Assembly (NCBI RefSeq): GCF_018603905.1
Contig: NZ_JAHFZZ010000007.1
Coordinates: 310,001 to 374,000 of the forward strand
Direction of reading: 5' to 3'
DNA from: Nonomuraea sp. NEAU-A123
Lineage (GTDB): Bacteria > Actinomycetota > Actinomycetes > Streptosporangiales > Streptosporangiaceae
DNA length: 64,000 bases
Part shown: piece after piece, positions 17,957 to 30,255 of the stretch
How the letters are laid out: each line of letters begins with the position of its first letter
Numbering within the stretch: the first letter of the stretch is position 1
Notes under the pieces: generated by a model
Databases searched by the model: none
Seen by the model: only the letters and a program-made list of their open reading frames with translations
What the model was told of the DNA's origin: nothing
Position numbers and translations under genes: made by a program

Positions 17957-18880
17957 TCACGCGGACAGCGCCTCCACCACGGACAGCCGCTCGAACACCT
18001 CTCGCGTCGCGCTCGACCGGTTGAAGGTGATGAAGTGGATGCCCGGCGCGCCCTCATTGAGCAGCCGCTGGCAGAGCTCCACCCCGTGATCGATCCCCAG
18101 CCGCCGCACGGCCGCCGGGTCGTCGGCCACCTCCTCGAAGCGGGCCGCCAGCTCCGCCGGGAACGGCGCCCCCGACAACTGCTCCGACCTGGCGATCGTG
18201 CTCATCTGGGTGACTGGCATGATGCACGGGATGATCGGCGTGTCGCAGCCCTGCGCCGCCACCCGGTCGCGCAGCCGCAGGTAGTCGTCCGCCTGGAAGA
18301 ACATCTGGGTGATCGCGTAGTCGGCCCCGGCCCGGCACTTGCGGACGAAGAAGTCGGTGTCGGACTCGATCGACGGCGAGCGCGGGTGTTTGTACGGGAA
18401 CGCCGCCACGCCCACGCAGAAGTCGCCCACCTGCCGGATCAGCCGCACGAGCTCCTCGGCGTAGAGGACGCCTTCGGGATGCTGGACCCACTCCCCCGTC
18501 GGGTCGCCCGGAGGGTCGCCCCGCACGGCGAGGATGTTGCGCACGCCCGCGTCCGCGAAGCGGCCGATCAGGTGGCGCAGCTCGCGGATCGAGTGGTTGA
18601 CGGCGGTGAAATGCGCCACAGGAGTGAGCGTGGTGTCGTGGGCCAGCCGTTCGACGATGTCCACCGTGCGGTCACGGCTGGAGCCCCCCGCGCCGTACGT
18701 CACGGACACGAACGTCGGCCGCAGCGACTCCAGCTCCCTGATCGCCCGCCACAGCTGCCGCTCCCCCTCGTCGGTCTTCGGCGGGAAGAACTCGAAGGAG
18801 AACGACCGTGCACCGGAGGCGAGAAGCTCGCGGACGGTGGGGACACGATCGGGCAGGATGGAGGATCGACCAAGCGCCAT
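17957..18880 (-). CDS. metF: methylenetetrahydrofolate reductase
   Basis: Flavoprotein of 307 residues that reduces 5,10-methylene-THF to 5-methyl-THF for methionine synthesis. The MTHFR signature is present: [13 protein letters not shown] at the N-terminus, [47 protein letters not shown] and [11 protein letters not shown] 18880 gives the standard N-terminus. It is divergent from the polyprenyl synthase gene across 73 bp, the same arrangement as Rv2172c/idsA2 in Mycobacterium tuberculosis (synteny from memory). Confidence 0.92.
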   Translation of the reverse strand: MALGRSSILPDRVPTVRELLASGARSFSFEFFPPKTDEGERQLWRAIRELESLRPTFVSVTYGAGGSSRDRTVDIVERLAHDTTLTPVAHFTAVNHSIRELRHLIGRFADAGVRNILAVRGDPPGDPTGEWVQHPEGVLYAEELVRLIRQVGDFCVGVAAFPYKHPRSPSIESDTDFFVRKCRAGADYAITQMFFQADDYLRLRDRVAAQGCDTPIIPCIMPVTQMSTIARSEQLSGAPFPAELAARFEEVADDPAAVRRLGIDHGVELCQRLLNEGAPGIHFITFNRSSATREVFERLSVVEALSA

Positions 18881-18953
18881 GTGAACCAGGCTACCGCCAC
18901 ATGCCCCGTCCCTGGAGATCCGCCTTGGCTGCCCGGCCACTAGTCTCAGTGCT

Positions 18954-20021
18954 ATGACCACTGACGCCGCGAGCCTGGACGCACTGCGTACCGAGGTGGA
19001 CGCCGCGCTGCGGAAGTTCGTCGAACGGCAGCTGCCCGCCCCCGGCGACACCGAACTCGAACCGCTCCGCTCGGCCGCCGACGACCTGCTGTCCGGCGGC
19101 AAGCGGCTGCGCCCGGCCTTCTGCTACTGGGGCTGGCGTGGCGCGGGCGGCACCGACGTGCCCGAGATCTTCACCGCCGCCGCGTCGCTGGAGCTCCTCC
19201 AGGCCAGCGCCCTGGTGCACGACGACGTGATGGACAAGAGCGACCTGCGCAGAGGCATGCCGTCCGCGCACCGCCGCTTCGAGGCGATCCATGAGAAGTC
19301 GGGCTGGCACGGCTCGGCGGAGCAGTTCGGCGAGGGCGCGGCGATCCTGCTGGGCAACCTGCTGCTGATCTGGTCCGGCGAGATGTGGCGCAGCAGCGGC
19401 CTGCCGCCCGAGTCGCTCGCGGCGGCGCAGCCGGTGCACGACCACATGCGTACCGAGCTGATGTGCGGCCAATACCTCGACCTGCTGGAGCAGGCGCACG
19501 GCGAGAACACCTTCGAGTCCGCCCTGCGCGTCGCCCTCTACAAGAGCGGCAAATACTCCGTCGAACAACCGCTCCGCCTCGGCCTGGTGCTCGCCGCCGG
19601 CGGGCTGGCGCCGTGGATGGACGAGCTCTGTATGGAGTACGGCCGGCGCGTCGGCATCGCGTTCCAGTTGCGCGACGACATCCTGGGCGTGTTCGGCGAC
19701 CCGGCGCAGACCGGTAAACCGGCGGGCGACGACCTGCGCGAGGGCAAGCGGACGATGCTGGTCGCCAGGACGCTGGCCGCGGCCTCGCCCGGCGACGCCG
19801 AGACCGTGCGCGCCCTGCTCGGCGACCCGGGGCTCGACGAGCACGGGGTGAGGGTGCTGCGGGGCATCATCGAGGGCACCGGGGCGCTGCGGGCGTGTGA
19901 GGACATGATCGGCGACTACCTCGGCGAGGCACTGACGTTCCTCGGCAAGGCGCCCATCACGCCGGAGGCCCGCGCGGCCCTGTCAAGCCTGGCGGTGGCC
20001 GCCACCTCACGCACCACCTGA
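18954..20021 (+). CDS. polyprenyl diphosphate synthase (IdsA2/GGPP synthase-like)
   Basis: Trans-prenyltransferase of 355 residues making linear isoprenyl diphosphates from IPP and an allylic starter. First Asp-rich motif [11 protein letters not shown] (Asp90, Asp91, Asp94), second motif [12 protein letters not shown], plus GGKRLRP for IPP binding and [10 protein letters not shown]. Chain length cannot be fixed from sequence; geranylgeranyl or longer is typical. It starts at ATG 18954, divergent from metF. Confidence 0.92.
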   Translation: MTTDAASLDALRTEVDAALRKFVERQLPAPGDTELEPLRSAADDLLSGGKRLRPAFCYWGWRGAGGTDVPEIFTAAASLELLQASALVHDDVMDKSDLRRGMPSAHRRFEAIHEKSGWHGSAEQFGEGAAILLGNLLLIWSGEMWRSSGLPPESLAAAQPVHDHMRTELMCGQYLDLLEQAHGENTFESALRVALYKSGKYSVEQPLRLGLVLAAGGLAPWMDELCMEYGRRVGIAFQLRDDILGVFGDPAQTGKPAGDDLREGKRTMLVARTLAAASPGDAETVRALLGDPGLDEHGVRVLRGIIEGTGALRACEDMIGDYLGEALTFLGKAPITPEARAALSSLAVAATSRTT

Positions 20022-20056
20022 GCCCCGGCGACCACACCTCGACACGCGGCTTCCTC

Positions 20057-21295
20057 CTAGGCGGTCCTGCGGGCGAAGTCGGGGGCGTGTTCCGGGCGGG
20101 GGCCGAAGCCCACGAACCGGGCGGGAATCATCCGGAGCTTGGGGAAAGCGCGGGTGAGGAAGAGCAGGAACGGGGGCGGCCCGGAACGCTTGCCCGCGAA
20201 CTGCTTCTCGAACATGACGCGCTGGAGTATCCGCTGGCCGGTCTGGACGATCACGGTGGGGCGATACCTGCGCCGTTGCACGGCCGCCAGGTCGGCAAGG
20301 GTGACGGCGTGCCGCCGCAGAGGGCCGGCCAGGATGGTGGCGGTGGCCACGGCATCCTGGATGGCGAGGTTGATGCCCACCCCGCCGGCGGGGGACATGG
20401 CGTGCGCGGCGTCGCCGATGAGCAGCAGCCCGTCGAGATACCAGCGCTTGAGCCGGTTGAGCCGCACATCGAGGACGAACACCTCGTCCATGTCGGCCAG
20501 GTGCTCCACCGGGCCGGCGAAGTCGGGACGCAGGCGGGCGATGCGCTCGCGGAACCGTTGGATCCCCTCGGCCCGCAGCCGCGCGTCGGAGCCCTTGGCG
20601 GTGAAGTAGGCCACCTGGTAGTAGTCGTCACGGGCGAGGGAGATCATGGCCTCGGCACCTTGCGCGACCGGCGTCACGCCGGCGGGCGCTTCCGTGTCGC
20701 GAATCGATCGAGGCAGGCGGAACCACCAGACGTCGAACGGCACCCGGAACTCCTTGGGCACCAGCCCCGCCTCCCGGCGCAGCGTGGAGTGCCTGCCGTC
20801 GCACCCCACCGTCAGCTCGGCGTGAATCTCCCCTTCATGGCCGTCCGACGTGCGATATCTGACCCCGACGATCTTTTCGCCGTCTCTGACCAGCTCGGTC
20901 GCTTCGGTGTTCATGCGAAGGGAGAACCCGGGCTCCTGACCCGCCGCCTTGGCGAGGAAGGAGAGCAGGTCCCATTGGGGCACCATCGCGATGTAGTTGT
21001 AGGGCGCGGGCAGCGCTTCGAAGTCGCCCAGGGTCACCAGGCTCCCGTCGGGGGCGGGCAGCGACAGGTTGCCCAGGCGGCTCTGCGGCAGAGCGCGGAA
21101 GCCCTCGCCGAGTCCGAGCTCGTCCATGAGGCGGACGGTGGCGGGATGCACGGTGTCTCCCCTGAAGTCGCGCAGGAAGTCGCCGTGCTTCTCCAGTACG
21201 GTGACCTCGATCCCCGCGCGGGCCAGCAGCAGGCCCAGCATCACGCCGGCCGGGCCTCCGCCGCATACCAGGACTCCGGTGTTGTCGGTGGTCAT
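20057..21295 (-). CDS. FAD-dependent monooxygenase (PHBH-type)
   Basis: Flavoprotein of 412 residues. N-terminal Rossmann motif VLVCGGGPAGVMLGLLLARAG, the middle DG motif VGCDGRHSTLRREAG, and the GD motif LLLIGDAAHAMSPAGGVG that binds the FAD ribityl chain. These three define aromatic/polyketide hydroxylases of the PHBH fold; substrate unknown. ATG 21295 overlaps the stop of the upstream membrane-protein gene, the last step of a tightly coupled three-gene operon with the sulfotransferase-like gene. Confidence 0.9.
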   Translation of the reverse strand: MTTDNTGVLVCGGGPAGVMLGLLLARAGIEVTVLEKHGDFLRDFRGDTVHPATVRLMDELGLGEGFRALPQSRLGNLSLPAPDGSLVTLGDFEALPAPYNYIAMVPQWDLLSFLAKAAGQEPGFSLRMNTEATELVRDGEKIVGVRYRTSDGHEGEIHAELTVGCDGRHSTLRREAGLVPKEFRVPFDVWWFRLPRSIRDTEAPAGVTPVAQGAEAMISLARDDYYQVAYFTAKGSDARLRAEGIQRFRERIARLRPDFAGPVEHLADMDEVFVLDVRLNRLKRWYLDGLLLIGDAAHAMSPAGGVGINLAIQDAVATATILAGPLRRHAVTLADLAAVQRRRYRPTVIVQTGQRILQRVMFEKQFAGKRSGPPPFLLFLTRAFPKLRMIPARFVGFGPRPEHAPDFARRTA

Positions 21296-21669
21296 GTCAG
21301 CCTCTTCTGGCGCAGGCCGTAGTGGGTGAACAGAGCGATGACCGCCAGCCGCAGCGCCACGTTCGCCCAGATCGCGGCGTGGACGCCGCCGGTGAAGGCG
21401 TAGGCCTCGACGGCGGCGGTGCAACCGTGGAACACGATCACGGTCCAGGCGACCAGGCGCACCCCGTCCGGTTGGCGGAAGGTTCTGCCCGCGAACGACA
21501 GGAACGCCACGGCCAGCTCGGCGGCTCCCAGCAGGTAGCACACCAGATAGGCGTCCTCGGGGATGCGTATGCCGACGGCGCCGGGAACCAGGCCGGGCGC
21601 GGCGATGAGCACCACGCCCGCTGCCAAGGTGACCAGGCCGTGGAGGGTCAGCAGGATGCGGAGATTCAC
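21292..21669 (-). CDS. small integral membrane protein
   Basis: Protein of 125 residues with four hydrophobic segments and short polar loops; resembles small DUF4267-like membrane proteins, but I do not recognise a definite family. Start overlaps the sulfotransferase-like stop, and its stop overlaps the monooxygenase start, four bases each. The coupling suggests it works with the monooxygenase, for example in electron supply or localisation (inference only). Confidence 0.75.
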   Translation of the reverse strand: MNLRILLTLHGLVTLAAGVVLIAAPGLVPGAVGIRIPEDAYLVCYLLGAAELAVAFLSFAGRTFRQPDGVRLVAWTVIVFHGCTAAVEAYAFTGGVHAAIWANVALRLAVIALFTHYGLRQKRLT

Positions 21670-22145
21670 CGGTCCGCCACCCCTCGCAGGCGGGTCTGGG
21701 CGGACTGCCGGTCGTTGAGGCGCGGGTACGGCTGGTCCGGCACGGGCACGCCCAGGAAGTCGCAGAGCGGCTGCCAGTCCTGCCCGCTCTGGTAGATCAG
21801 GACCCGGTCGGCGGGCAGTGCGTCGGTGACCTCGGCCGTGTGGCGCTGGAACACCTCCACGGCGTGGCGCTCCTCGGGCATCGCGTCGTCCAATGTCGTG
21901 CCGAACGTGTCGCGCCAGATGTGCTCCAGCAGCGGCCGCATGCCGGTGACCACGGGGTGGAACTCGGGCGGCACCGCGCCGGGGTTGTGCAGCAGCGCGA
22001 AGACGGTGTCGCGGAGGCTGGCGTACCAGGCGTGCGGGTCACGAACGGTCATGTGGTGACAGGGGCCGAAGCCGAGCCGCTCTAACGCCGCCTTCAGCGA
22101 CGTGGTCCCGGTACGCGGCAGTCCCGCGCCGATCACGTTGATCAT
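21666..22145 (-). CDS. sulfotransferase-family protein with internal deletion
   Basis: A 159-residue protein of the Sulfotransfer_4 type. The PAPS-binding start GAGLPRTGTTSLKAALERLGF is intact, but GPCHHM is joined directly to TVRDPHAWYASLRDT. In family members about 50 residues, including the PACAFWRE-type segment, lie between these blocks. The C-terminal part (DWQPLCDFLGVPVPDQPYPRLND) is normal. The frame is preserved across the apparent deletion. ATG 22145 follows AGGAGGTG. It heads the monooxygenase operon and is divergent from a TetR gene. Sulfotransfer activity is doubtful. Confidence 0.8.
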   Translation of the reverse strand: MINVIGAGLPRTGTTSLKAALERLGFGPCHHMTVRDPHAWYASLRDTVFALLHNPGAVPPEFHPVVTGMRPLLEHIWRDTFGTTLDDAMPEERHAVEVFQRHTAEVTDALPADRVLIYQSGQDWQPLCDFLGVPVPDQPYPRLNDRQSAQTRLRGVADR

Positions 22146-22162
22146 CCGTGCACCTCCTAATT

Positions 22163-22185
22163 CATCAGAGGATGAGTCTCTGATG
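22163..22185. promoter_or_regulatory. palindromic operator candidate for the adjacent TetR protein
   Basis: Perfect inverted repeat CATCAGAG (22163-22170), 7-bp spacer, CTCTGATG (22178-22185), in the 90-bp divergent region 17 bases from the sulfotransferase-like start. Size and position fit a TetR-family operator overlapping the operon promoter. Confidence 0.6.
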
Positions 22186-22235
22186 GAGACGATACACAGA
22201 TAAGGTTCACACCGGAAGCGGTACCATGACACGTC

Positions 22236-23009
22236 GTGGACCAAGACCTCGTGGCGGCCGCGCTGGCGGCCGCCGAGCAGCACGGCAAAGACGTGGCCGA
22301 CGTGCCGCTGAGCGCCATCGCCACCGCCGCGGGCATCTCCCGCAGCACTCTGATCAGAAGACTCCGCGGATCACGGGCCCGGCTGGACGAGGCGGTCCGG
22401 CAGGCCGGGATCGATCCCGGCGGGCGCCCGCCGGTCCGGGAACGGGCCATCGAGGCCGCGGCCACACTGATCGCCCGCGACGGGCTCGGCGCGGTCACCA
22501 TGGAGGCCGTCGCGGCCGCCGCGCACTGCTCGCCGACCAGCCTGCACGCGGTCTTCGGCAGCCGCGACGGCCTGCTCGCCACCATGTTCGACCGGTACGT
22601 CCCCGTGCCCGACCTGGAGGCGCTGGCCGCCGATCCCCCCGAACGCATCGAGGACATGGTCCACGCCGTCTACGCCGCGCTGGCGGAGGCGTTCGCCCGC
22701 GAGCCACGGGTGCTGCCGGCCATCTTCGGCGACCTGCTCACCCGCCCCGACGGCACCGCCGCCCGGATGCTCAAGGCCAACCTGCCCAGAATGTTCGCCA
22801 GCCTCGGCACCCTGCTGACCACACAGATCCAAGCCGGCCGGCTACGACCCCTCCCCCTTCCGCTCCTCATCCAGCTCATGATCGGCCCCATGGCAGGGCA
22901 CATGCTGCTGCGTCCTGTACTACAAGACGGGTTGGGGAACGTCCTGCCCCCGGTTGAAGCGGTCGCGCGGACATTCGCCGAGGCGTTCATACGCGCCACC
23001 GCCCCCTGA
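22236..23009 (+). CDS. TetR-like regulator with two N-terminal HTH segments
   Basis: Regulator of 257 residues beginning with GTG 22236. Residues about 5-58 (VADVPLSAIATAAGISRSTLIRRL) look like one TetR-type HTH and residues about 68-120 (AVTMEAVAAAAHCSPTSLHAVF) like a second, complete TetR_N domain. The rest is a helical ligand domain ending in GPMAGHMLLRPV. Ordinary TetR proteins have one HTH and about 200 residues. It is divergent from the sulfotransferase/monooxygenase operon, and a 23-bp palindrome lies between, so repression of that operon is likely (inference). Confidence 0.85.
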   Translation: MDQDLVAAALAAAEQHGKDVADVPLSAIATAAGISRSTLIRRLRGSRARLDEAVRQAGIDPGGRPPVRERAIEAAATLIARDGLGAVTMEAVAAAAHCSPTSLHAVFGSRDGLLATMFDRYVPVPDLEALAADPPERIEDMVHAVYAALAEAFAREPRVLPAIFGDLLTRPDGTAARMLKANLPRMFASLGTLLTTQIQAGRLRPLPLPLLIQLMIGPMAGHMLLRPVLQDGLGNVLPPVEAVARTFAEAFIRATAP

Positions 23010-23055
23010 GCCTGGCGCCGCTCCACCGGCCACCGACGACTCGGATCGTCGTGCG

Positions 23056-23078
23056 CGCCGCCAGCCCGGACGGCGGCG
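23056..23078 (+). terminator. hairpin after the TetR gene
   Basis: CGCCGCC (23056-23062) pairs with GGCGGCG (23072-23078), 46 bases after the TetR stop, followed by TCTTC. A plausible terminator. The rest of 23010-23308, before thiE, shows no gene, repeat or RNA that I can support. Confidence 0.5.
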
Positions 23079-23308
23079 TCTTCATGCGAGGGTGTCAGGA
23101 GCAGGTGGTGGTGGCGGGCTCGCTGTGGAAGCGGTCGGCGGTCCAGGCGACAGGCGGATCACGCGTTGCTACCGCCGGCAGGATGACCTGAAGCGCCGAC
23201 CTATCGCGAAGCTCGCGCCGAAAGCGACCGCGCTCAAGGAACAGCCCTACATGCCCGACGGGCAACGGACGCGCGGGAGCACCACACGGTCAAAGCACCG
23301 CACGCCCG

Positions 23309-23944
23309 TCAGTTGGCCAGGCGTTTGGCGAACTCCGCTGCCGCGGCGCCCGGGTCGTCGGCGTCCGTGATGGCGCGTACCACCACGACCCGTTCAACCC
23401 CGTACGACCGGACCTGGTCGAGGTTGGCCAGGTCGATCCCGCCGATCCCGAACCACGGCCGCCCGCCACCGAGCGACGCCGCGTGCCGGAGCAGCGACGG
23501 CCCCGGCGCGTGGCGGCCCGGCTTGGTCGGCGTGGGCCACACGGGGCCGCAGCAGAAGTAGTCGACGCCCTCCTCCACGGCCGCGGCGGACGCCTCGGCG
23601 GTGGAGTGGGTGGACCGTCCGATGAAGATGTCGTCGCCGAGTATCTCTCGCGCGACCTTCACCGGAAGATCGTCCTGCCCCAGGTGGAGCACGTCGGGCC
23701 GGGCGGCGTACGCGATGTCGGCCCGGTCGTTGACCGCCAGCAGCCTGCCGTGCCGATCGCAGGCGTCGCGGAAGACCTCGAGGAGCGCGAGCTCTTCGCG
23801 TGCCTCGAGTCCCTTCTCCCGCAGCTGGACGATGTCCACGCCGGCGGCCAGCACCGCGTCGAGGAAGTCCGCCAGATCACCGCGTTCGCGGCGGCCGTCT
23901 GTGCAGAGGTAGAGGCGGGCGTCAGAAAGCGAGGGCTTGGGCAC
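23309..23944 (-). CDS. thiE: thiamine phosphate synthase
   Basis: TIM-barrel enzyme of 211 residues that joins HMP-pyrophosphate and thiazole phosphate into thiamine monophosphate. Motifs: [50 protein letters not shown], and GIGGID. The GTG at 23944 yields a normal N-terminus and lies inside the end of the Rv2175c-like gene (23-bp overlap). It therefore sits at the end of an operon running away from the riboswitch-controlled thiOSG genes. Confidence 0.93.
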   Translation of the reverse strand: MPKPSLSDARLYLCTDGRRERGDLADFLDAVLAAGVDIVQLREKGLEAREELALLEVFRDACDRHGRLLAVNDRADIAYAARPDVLHLGQDDLPVKVAREILGDDIFIGRSTHSTAEASAAAVEEGVDYFCCGPVWPTPTKPGRHAPGPSLLRHAASLGGGRPWFGIGGIDLANLDQVRSYGVERVVVVRAITDADDPGAAAAEFAKRLAN

Positions 23945-24296
23945 GCCGCTTGACCTCGGTATGGCGACCGGCCCTGATGGCGTCGACGGGCGAGCCAGGC
24001 AGGGAGTCGTCGGGGGTGAAGAGCCACCGGAGCGACTCGACATCGTCGTAACCGGAGTCCCGCAGCACCGAGAGGGTGCCAGGCAGGCCCTTCATCACGT
24101 CCTTTCCATCAAGGAACACCGCGGGCACTTGTGGCCCGCCACCACCCCGGCGTACACCCAGCAGCTTGCGGTCCTTGAGGAGTTGCTTGGCCCGCCCCAG
24201 CGAGAGGTCGAGGCGCGCGGCCACTTCGGGGAGAGTGAGCCACTCGGCAACGAGTTGGTCGGTCTCCCGGTCGATCTGCGCAACAGAAAGCGTCAC
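23922..24296 (-). CDS. Rv2175c-family DNA-binding protein
   Basis: Protein of 124 residues homologous to mycobacterial Rv2175c: an N-terminal winged HTH ([26 protein letters not shown]) and a C-terminal domain with [15 protein letters not shown] and [14 protein letters not shown]. In M. tuberculosis Rv2175c binds DNA and is phosphorylated by the PASTA kinase PknL (established knowledge). A PASTA kinase gene lies 4 kb away here. The phosphorylated N-terminal Thr of Rv2175c could correspond to a Thr in [14 protein letters not shown] (inference). It overlaps the thiE start by 23 bp. Confidence 0.85.
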   Translation of the reverse strand: MTLSVAQIDRETDQLVAEWLTLPEVAARLDLSLGRAKQLLKDRKLLGVRRGGGGPQVPAVFLDGKDVMKGLPGTLSVLRDSGYDDVESLRWLFTPDDSLPGSPVDAIRAGRHTEVKRRAQALAF

Positions 24297-24326
24297 GAAA
24301 CCACAACTACCACATGCCGTGCTTGC

Positions 24327-25502
24327 TCAAACAACACAATCCCGTAGGGAGACGTCGGGATCTACCAGGCATTCGGCGTCGACGCGGTGGCCGCCTTCGA
24401 TGATTCTGCGGCCCTGTACGAGATCTCGTGGCCGATCCACGGCGAGTACCGCGGCCAGGGTGTCGTCCGAATTGAGCCAGCAGGCCGACCATTTGCCTTC
24501 GAGCTCGCCTCGGTAGAGGAGGCGGTCTCCGGCCGGGTGGTGGCCCGCGTACTGGACCATGTGGCCGAACTGCTCGGACCAGAAATAGGGCACCGGGTCG
24601 TAAACCGAGTCCCCGCCCAGCAGCGTGGCGGCGGCCACCTCGGGTGAGTTGAGCGCGGCGTCCCAGTGCTCGACCCTGAGCCGGGTCTGGAAGCGGCGCG
24701 ACCACCAGGCGGCGCAGTCGCCCACCGCCACGACGTTCGGCAGGGAGGTGCGCATGTGCTCGTCGGCGACGACGCCGTTGTCCAGGTCGATGCCGGAGCC
24801 GGCCAGCCAGCCGACGGTCGGGCGCACCCCGACGCCGGTGACGACGACGTGCGCCTCGATGAAAGCGCCGTCGGCCAGCGTGATGCCGCCCTCGTCCACG
24901 GAGCCGACCAGGGTGTCGAGCCGCAGGTCGATGCCCTCGTACCAGCCCTGGGTGCGGGCGCCGATCTCGGGCCCGACCGCCTGGGCGAGCGGGGTCGGGC
25001 CGGCCTCGATCACGGTCACCTCGCAGCCGGCCCGGCGGGCGGCGGTGGCCACCTCGGCGCCGATCCAGCCGGCGCCGATGATCACCACGCGGGCGCCCTT
25101 GACGAGCCGGGCGCGCAGCTCCAGCGCGTCGTCCAGGGTGCGTAGCACGTGCTGCTGGCCGTCGCCGGGCAGCGTGATCGGCTCGGCTCCGGTGGCGATG
25201 ACCAGACCGTCAAAACCGAGCTCGCCCTCGGAGGTATCGACGACGCCAGGGCGCAGCGACTTGGCCGAGACACCCGGCCAGAAGTCCACCTCCAGCACCG
25301 CGAGATCGGCGTCGACGAAGCTGGAGTCACTGCTGCCGGTCAGGACCGCCTTCGACAGGGGCGGGCGGTCGTACGGCCGGTGCCGTTCCTGCCCAATGAG
25401 GGTGATCCTGCCGTCGAACCCTCTCGCGCGGAGCGCCTCGACACTACGTACGCCGGCCAGACCGGCGCCTGCCACCACGACATGATTCACGTCCAAGACC
25501 AT
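24327..25502 (-). CDS. FAD-dependent oxidoreductase, ferredoxin/rhodocoxin reductase type
   Basis: Pyridine-nucleotide:ferredoxin oxidoreductase of 391 residues. FAD motif VVVAGAGLAGVRSVEALRARG, RPYDRPPLSK, NAD(P)H motif VVIIGAGWIGAEVATAARRAG, and the second FAD motif NVVAVGDCAAW. C-terminal reductase domain present. It would pass electrons from NAD(P)H to a small ferredoxin. The start is ATG 25502 or GTG 25490. It is transcribed away from the TPP riboswitch and toward the Rv2175c-like and thiE genes, 30 bp downstream. Confidence 0.9.
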   Translation of the reverse strand: MVLDVNHVVVAGAGLAGVRSVEALRARGFDGRITLIGQERHRPYDRPPLSKAVLTGSSDSSFVDADLAVLEVDFWPGVSAKSLRPGVVDTSEGELGFDGLVIATGAEPITLPGDGQQHVLRTLDDALELRARLVKGARVVIIGAGWIGAEVATAARRAGCEVTVIEAGPTPLAQAVGPEIGARTQGWYEGIDLRLDTLVGSVDEGGITLADGAFIEAHVVVTGVGVRPTVGWLAGSGIDLDNGVVADEHMRTSLPNVVAVGDCAAWWSRRFQTRLRVEHWDAALNSPEVAAATLLGGDSVYDPVPYFWSEQFGHMVQYAGHHPAGDRLLYRGELEGKWSACWLNSDDTLAAVLAVDRPRDLVQGRRIIEGGHRVDAECLVDPDVSLRDCVV

Positions 25503-25555
25503 AACGGGGGCCGTGCCGGATCGTCGCGCCGAGGCCGTAGGCTGGGGTCGTAAGA

Positions 25556-25651
25556 CGCGCGGGAGTCCGGCCGTTTACCGGGCTGAGAGGAAGGCTGCAC
25601 CGGGCCTTCGACCGCAAGACACCTGATCCGGATCATGCCGGCGAAGGGAGC
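25556..25651 (+). promoter_or_regulatory. TPP riboswitch (THI element)
   Basis: Conserved THI-box elements in order: GGGAGTCC (25561), GGGCTGAGAGG around 25579-25589, then ACACCTGATCCGGATCATGCC at 25619-25639 and GGCGAAGGGAG at 25640-25650. It binds thiamine pyrophosphate. The 3' strand contains GGGAG, the ribosome site of thiO, so ligand binding probably blocks translation, as is usual in actinobacteria. It controls thiO-thiS-thiG. Confidence 0.93.
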
Positions 25652-25655
25652 GGAT

Positions 25656-27205
25656 GTGGACATCGTCGTAGGCGGCGGGATCGTCGGGCTGTCCATCGCC
25701 TGGCGCCTGGCCCGCTCCGGACGGCCGGTCACGGTGGTCGACCCCGCTCCGGCCTCGGGGGCCTCGCACGCGGCGGCAGGCATGCTGGCACCGGTGAGCG
25801 AGGTCACGTACACGGAGCAGCCACTGCTCCGGCTGGGCCTCGCCGGACTGCGCCGCTGGCCGTCCTTCGCCTCCGAACTCGCCGCTGACGCCGGCCTTGG
25901 GGCTGATACGGGACTCGCCGCCGACATTGGCCGTGGAGTCGGTACGGGACTTCGGGCTGGTACGGGACTTGGGGCCGGTACAGGAGTCGCCGCCGACACC
26001 GGCCGCGGGGCCTACACGGAACTCGCCACCGTCACCCGCGTCGACAGACCCGGCGCGGATGGCAACGGGCCCGGTGGGTCGAAGGCTGACGGCAGCGGGC
26101 CCGGCGGGTCGGAGGCCGAGGGCAGCGGGCCAGGGGCATCTGAGGAGGCCGTGAGTGGGGTCAGCGACGCGGCGCGGGCCGGGCTGGACTTCCGGGACGA
26201 TGGGACGCTCGCTGTGGCGTTCGGGGCCGACGATCTGGCGGCGCTCGGGGAGCTGGCCGCGTTCATGGAGAAGTTGGGGCTACCGGTCGAACGGCTGACT
26301 GGGCGCGAATGCCGCCGCCTGGAGCCCATGCTGGCGCCCTCCGTCCGTGGCGGCCTGCTGGCCCGGGGTGACGCGTGGGTGGACCCCCGCCGCGTCACCA
26401 CCGCACTCCTGGCTGCCCTCGAGCGCCTCGGCGTCCCGCTCGTACGGGCTCGCGTGAGCGAACTGCTCCGCGACGGCGACCAGGTCGTAGGCGTACGCCT
26501 CGCACCCCCGGACCGGACACCCACCCCGGACCAGGACCTGGCACGACGCACGCCCCGCGCCCACCGGCCCTCGGGCGAGGACCCCGTGCGACCTGCACCT
26601 CCGGTCGGTGAGCCCGCCGTAGCGGCGGGCGGCCTCATCCAGACGCACGTGCCCGAGGAAACCCGGGGCGACCAGATCACCCAGGCGGACCTACCCGACG
26701 AGATCCGGGGTGAGCGGGTCATCCTGGCGGCCGGGGCGTGGAGTGCTGGGCTGGTCGATGTGCCGGTGCGGCCGGTCAAGGGGCAGATCATGCGGCTGCG
26801 TTCGCCCCAGCCGCTGCTTGGCAGGTGCGTGCGCGGGACGGTGCACGGGGCGTCCGTCTACCTGGTGCCTAGGGGTGATGGCGAGCTGGTGGTCGGGGCG
26901 ACGCAGGAGGAGCTGGGGTTCGACACGAGGGTGACGGCGGGCGGGCTGTACGAGCTGTTGCGGGACGCCCGCGAGCTGGTGCCGGGCGTCACCGAGTTGG
27001 AGGTGGCCGACGTGGTGGCGGGGTTGCGACCGGGCACGCCGGACAACGTGCCGCTCATCGGGCCCAGCGGTACGCCGGGACTGGTGCTGGCCACCGGGCA
27101 TCACCGGGGCGGGGTGCTGCTGGCGCCTCTCACGGCGGCCATTCTGCTGGGCGAGGAAGGCGAGATGGCAGAGCTGTGCTCGCCGCTGAGGTATCGGGAT
27201 ATTTC

Positions 27206-27209
<4 letters not shown>
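25656..27209 (+). CDS. thiO: glycine oxidase ThiO with two low-complexity insertions
   Basis: FAD amine oxidase that converts glycine to dehydroglycine for thiazole formation. The GTG at 25656 follows the riboswitch-embedded GGGAG; it begins with the Rossmann motif DIVVGGGIVGLSIAWRL. Other family blocks: ASHAAAGMLAP, DDGTLAVAF, ERVILAAGAWS, GLRPGTPDNVPLIGP, ATGHHRGGVLL. At 517 residues it is about 150 longer than usual ThiO. Residues about 80-175 are a Gly/Ala/Asp-rich repeat region, and about 283-350 a charged, Pro-rich insert; both sit between conserved strands. The stop overlaps the thiS ATG. Confidence 0.9.
25884..26181 (+). repeat. degenerate repeats encoding a Gly-rich insert in thiO
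   Basis: In-frame degenerate repeats: units coding for GTGL-type steps (for example GTGLRAGTGLGAGTG) around 25935-25990, then near-identical units coding GPGGSKADGS/GPGGSEAEGS around 26068-26130. They account for most of the first insertion in ThiO and suggest expansion by replication slippage. Confidence 0.75.
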
Positions 27210-28154
<945 letters not shown>

Positions 28155-28319
28155 CCCGGGGCCACAGACCGCAGGCCCCCAGACCGAGTGGGGGTAGCGG
28201 GACGTCGGTGGCTTATGTCCAGTTGCGTACTAAATGGGCGCGTTCAAACGAGCACGGCTCGGCATCGGTTTCGGATGGTCAGGCCTTGCCAGTGGCAAAA
28301 CGCCCGTAAACTCAGCGGG

Positions 28320-30242
<1,923 letters not shown>

Positions 30243-30255
30243 CCTCGCCTGCCGG

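Noticed and set aside
25884-26181. Frameshift or assembly error in thiO
   Set aside because: The frame stays open and conserved blocks resume on both sides, so an in-frame expansion is more likely than an error, though resequencing would settle it.
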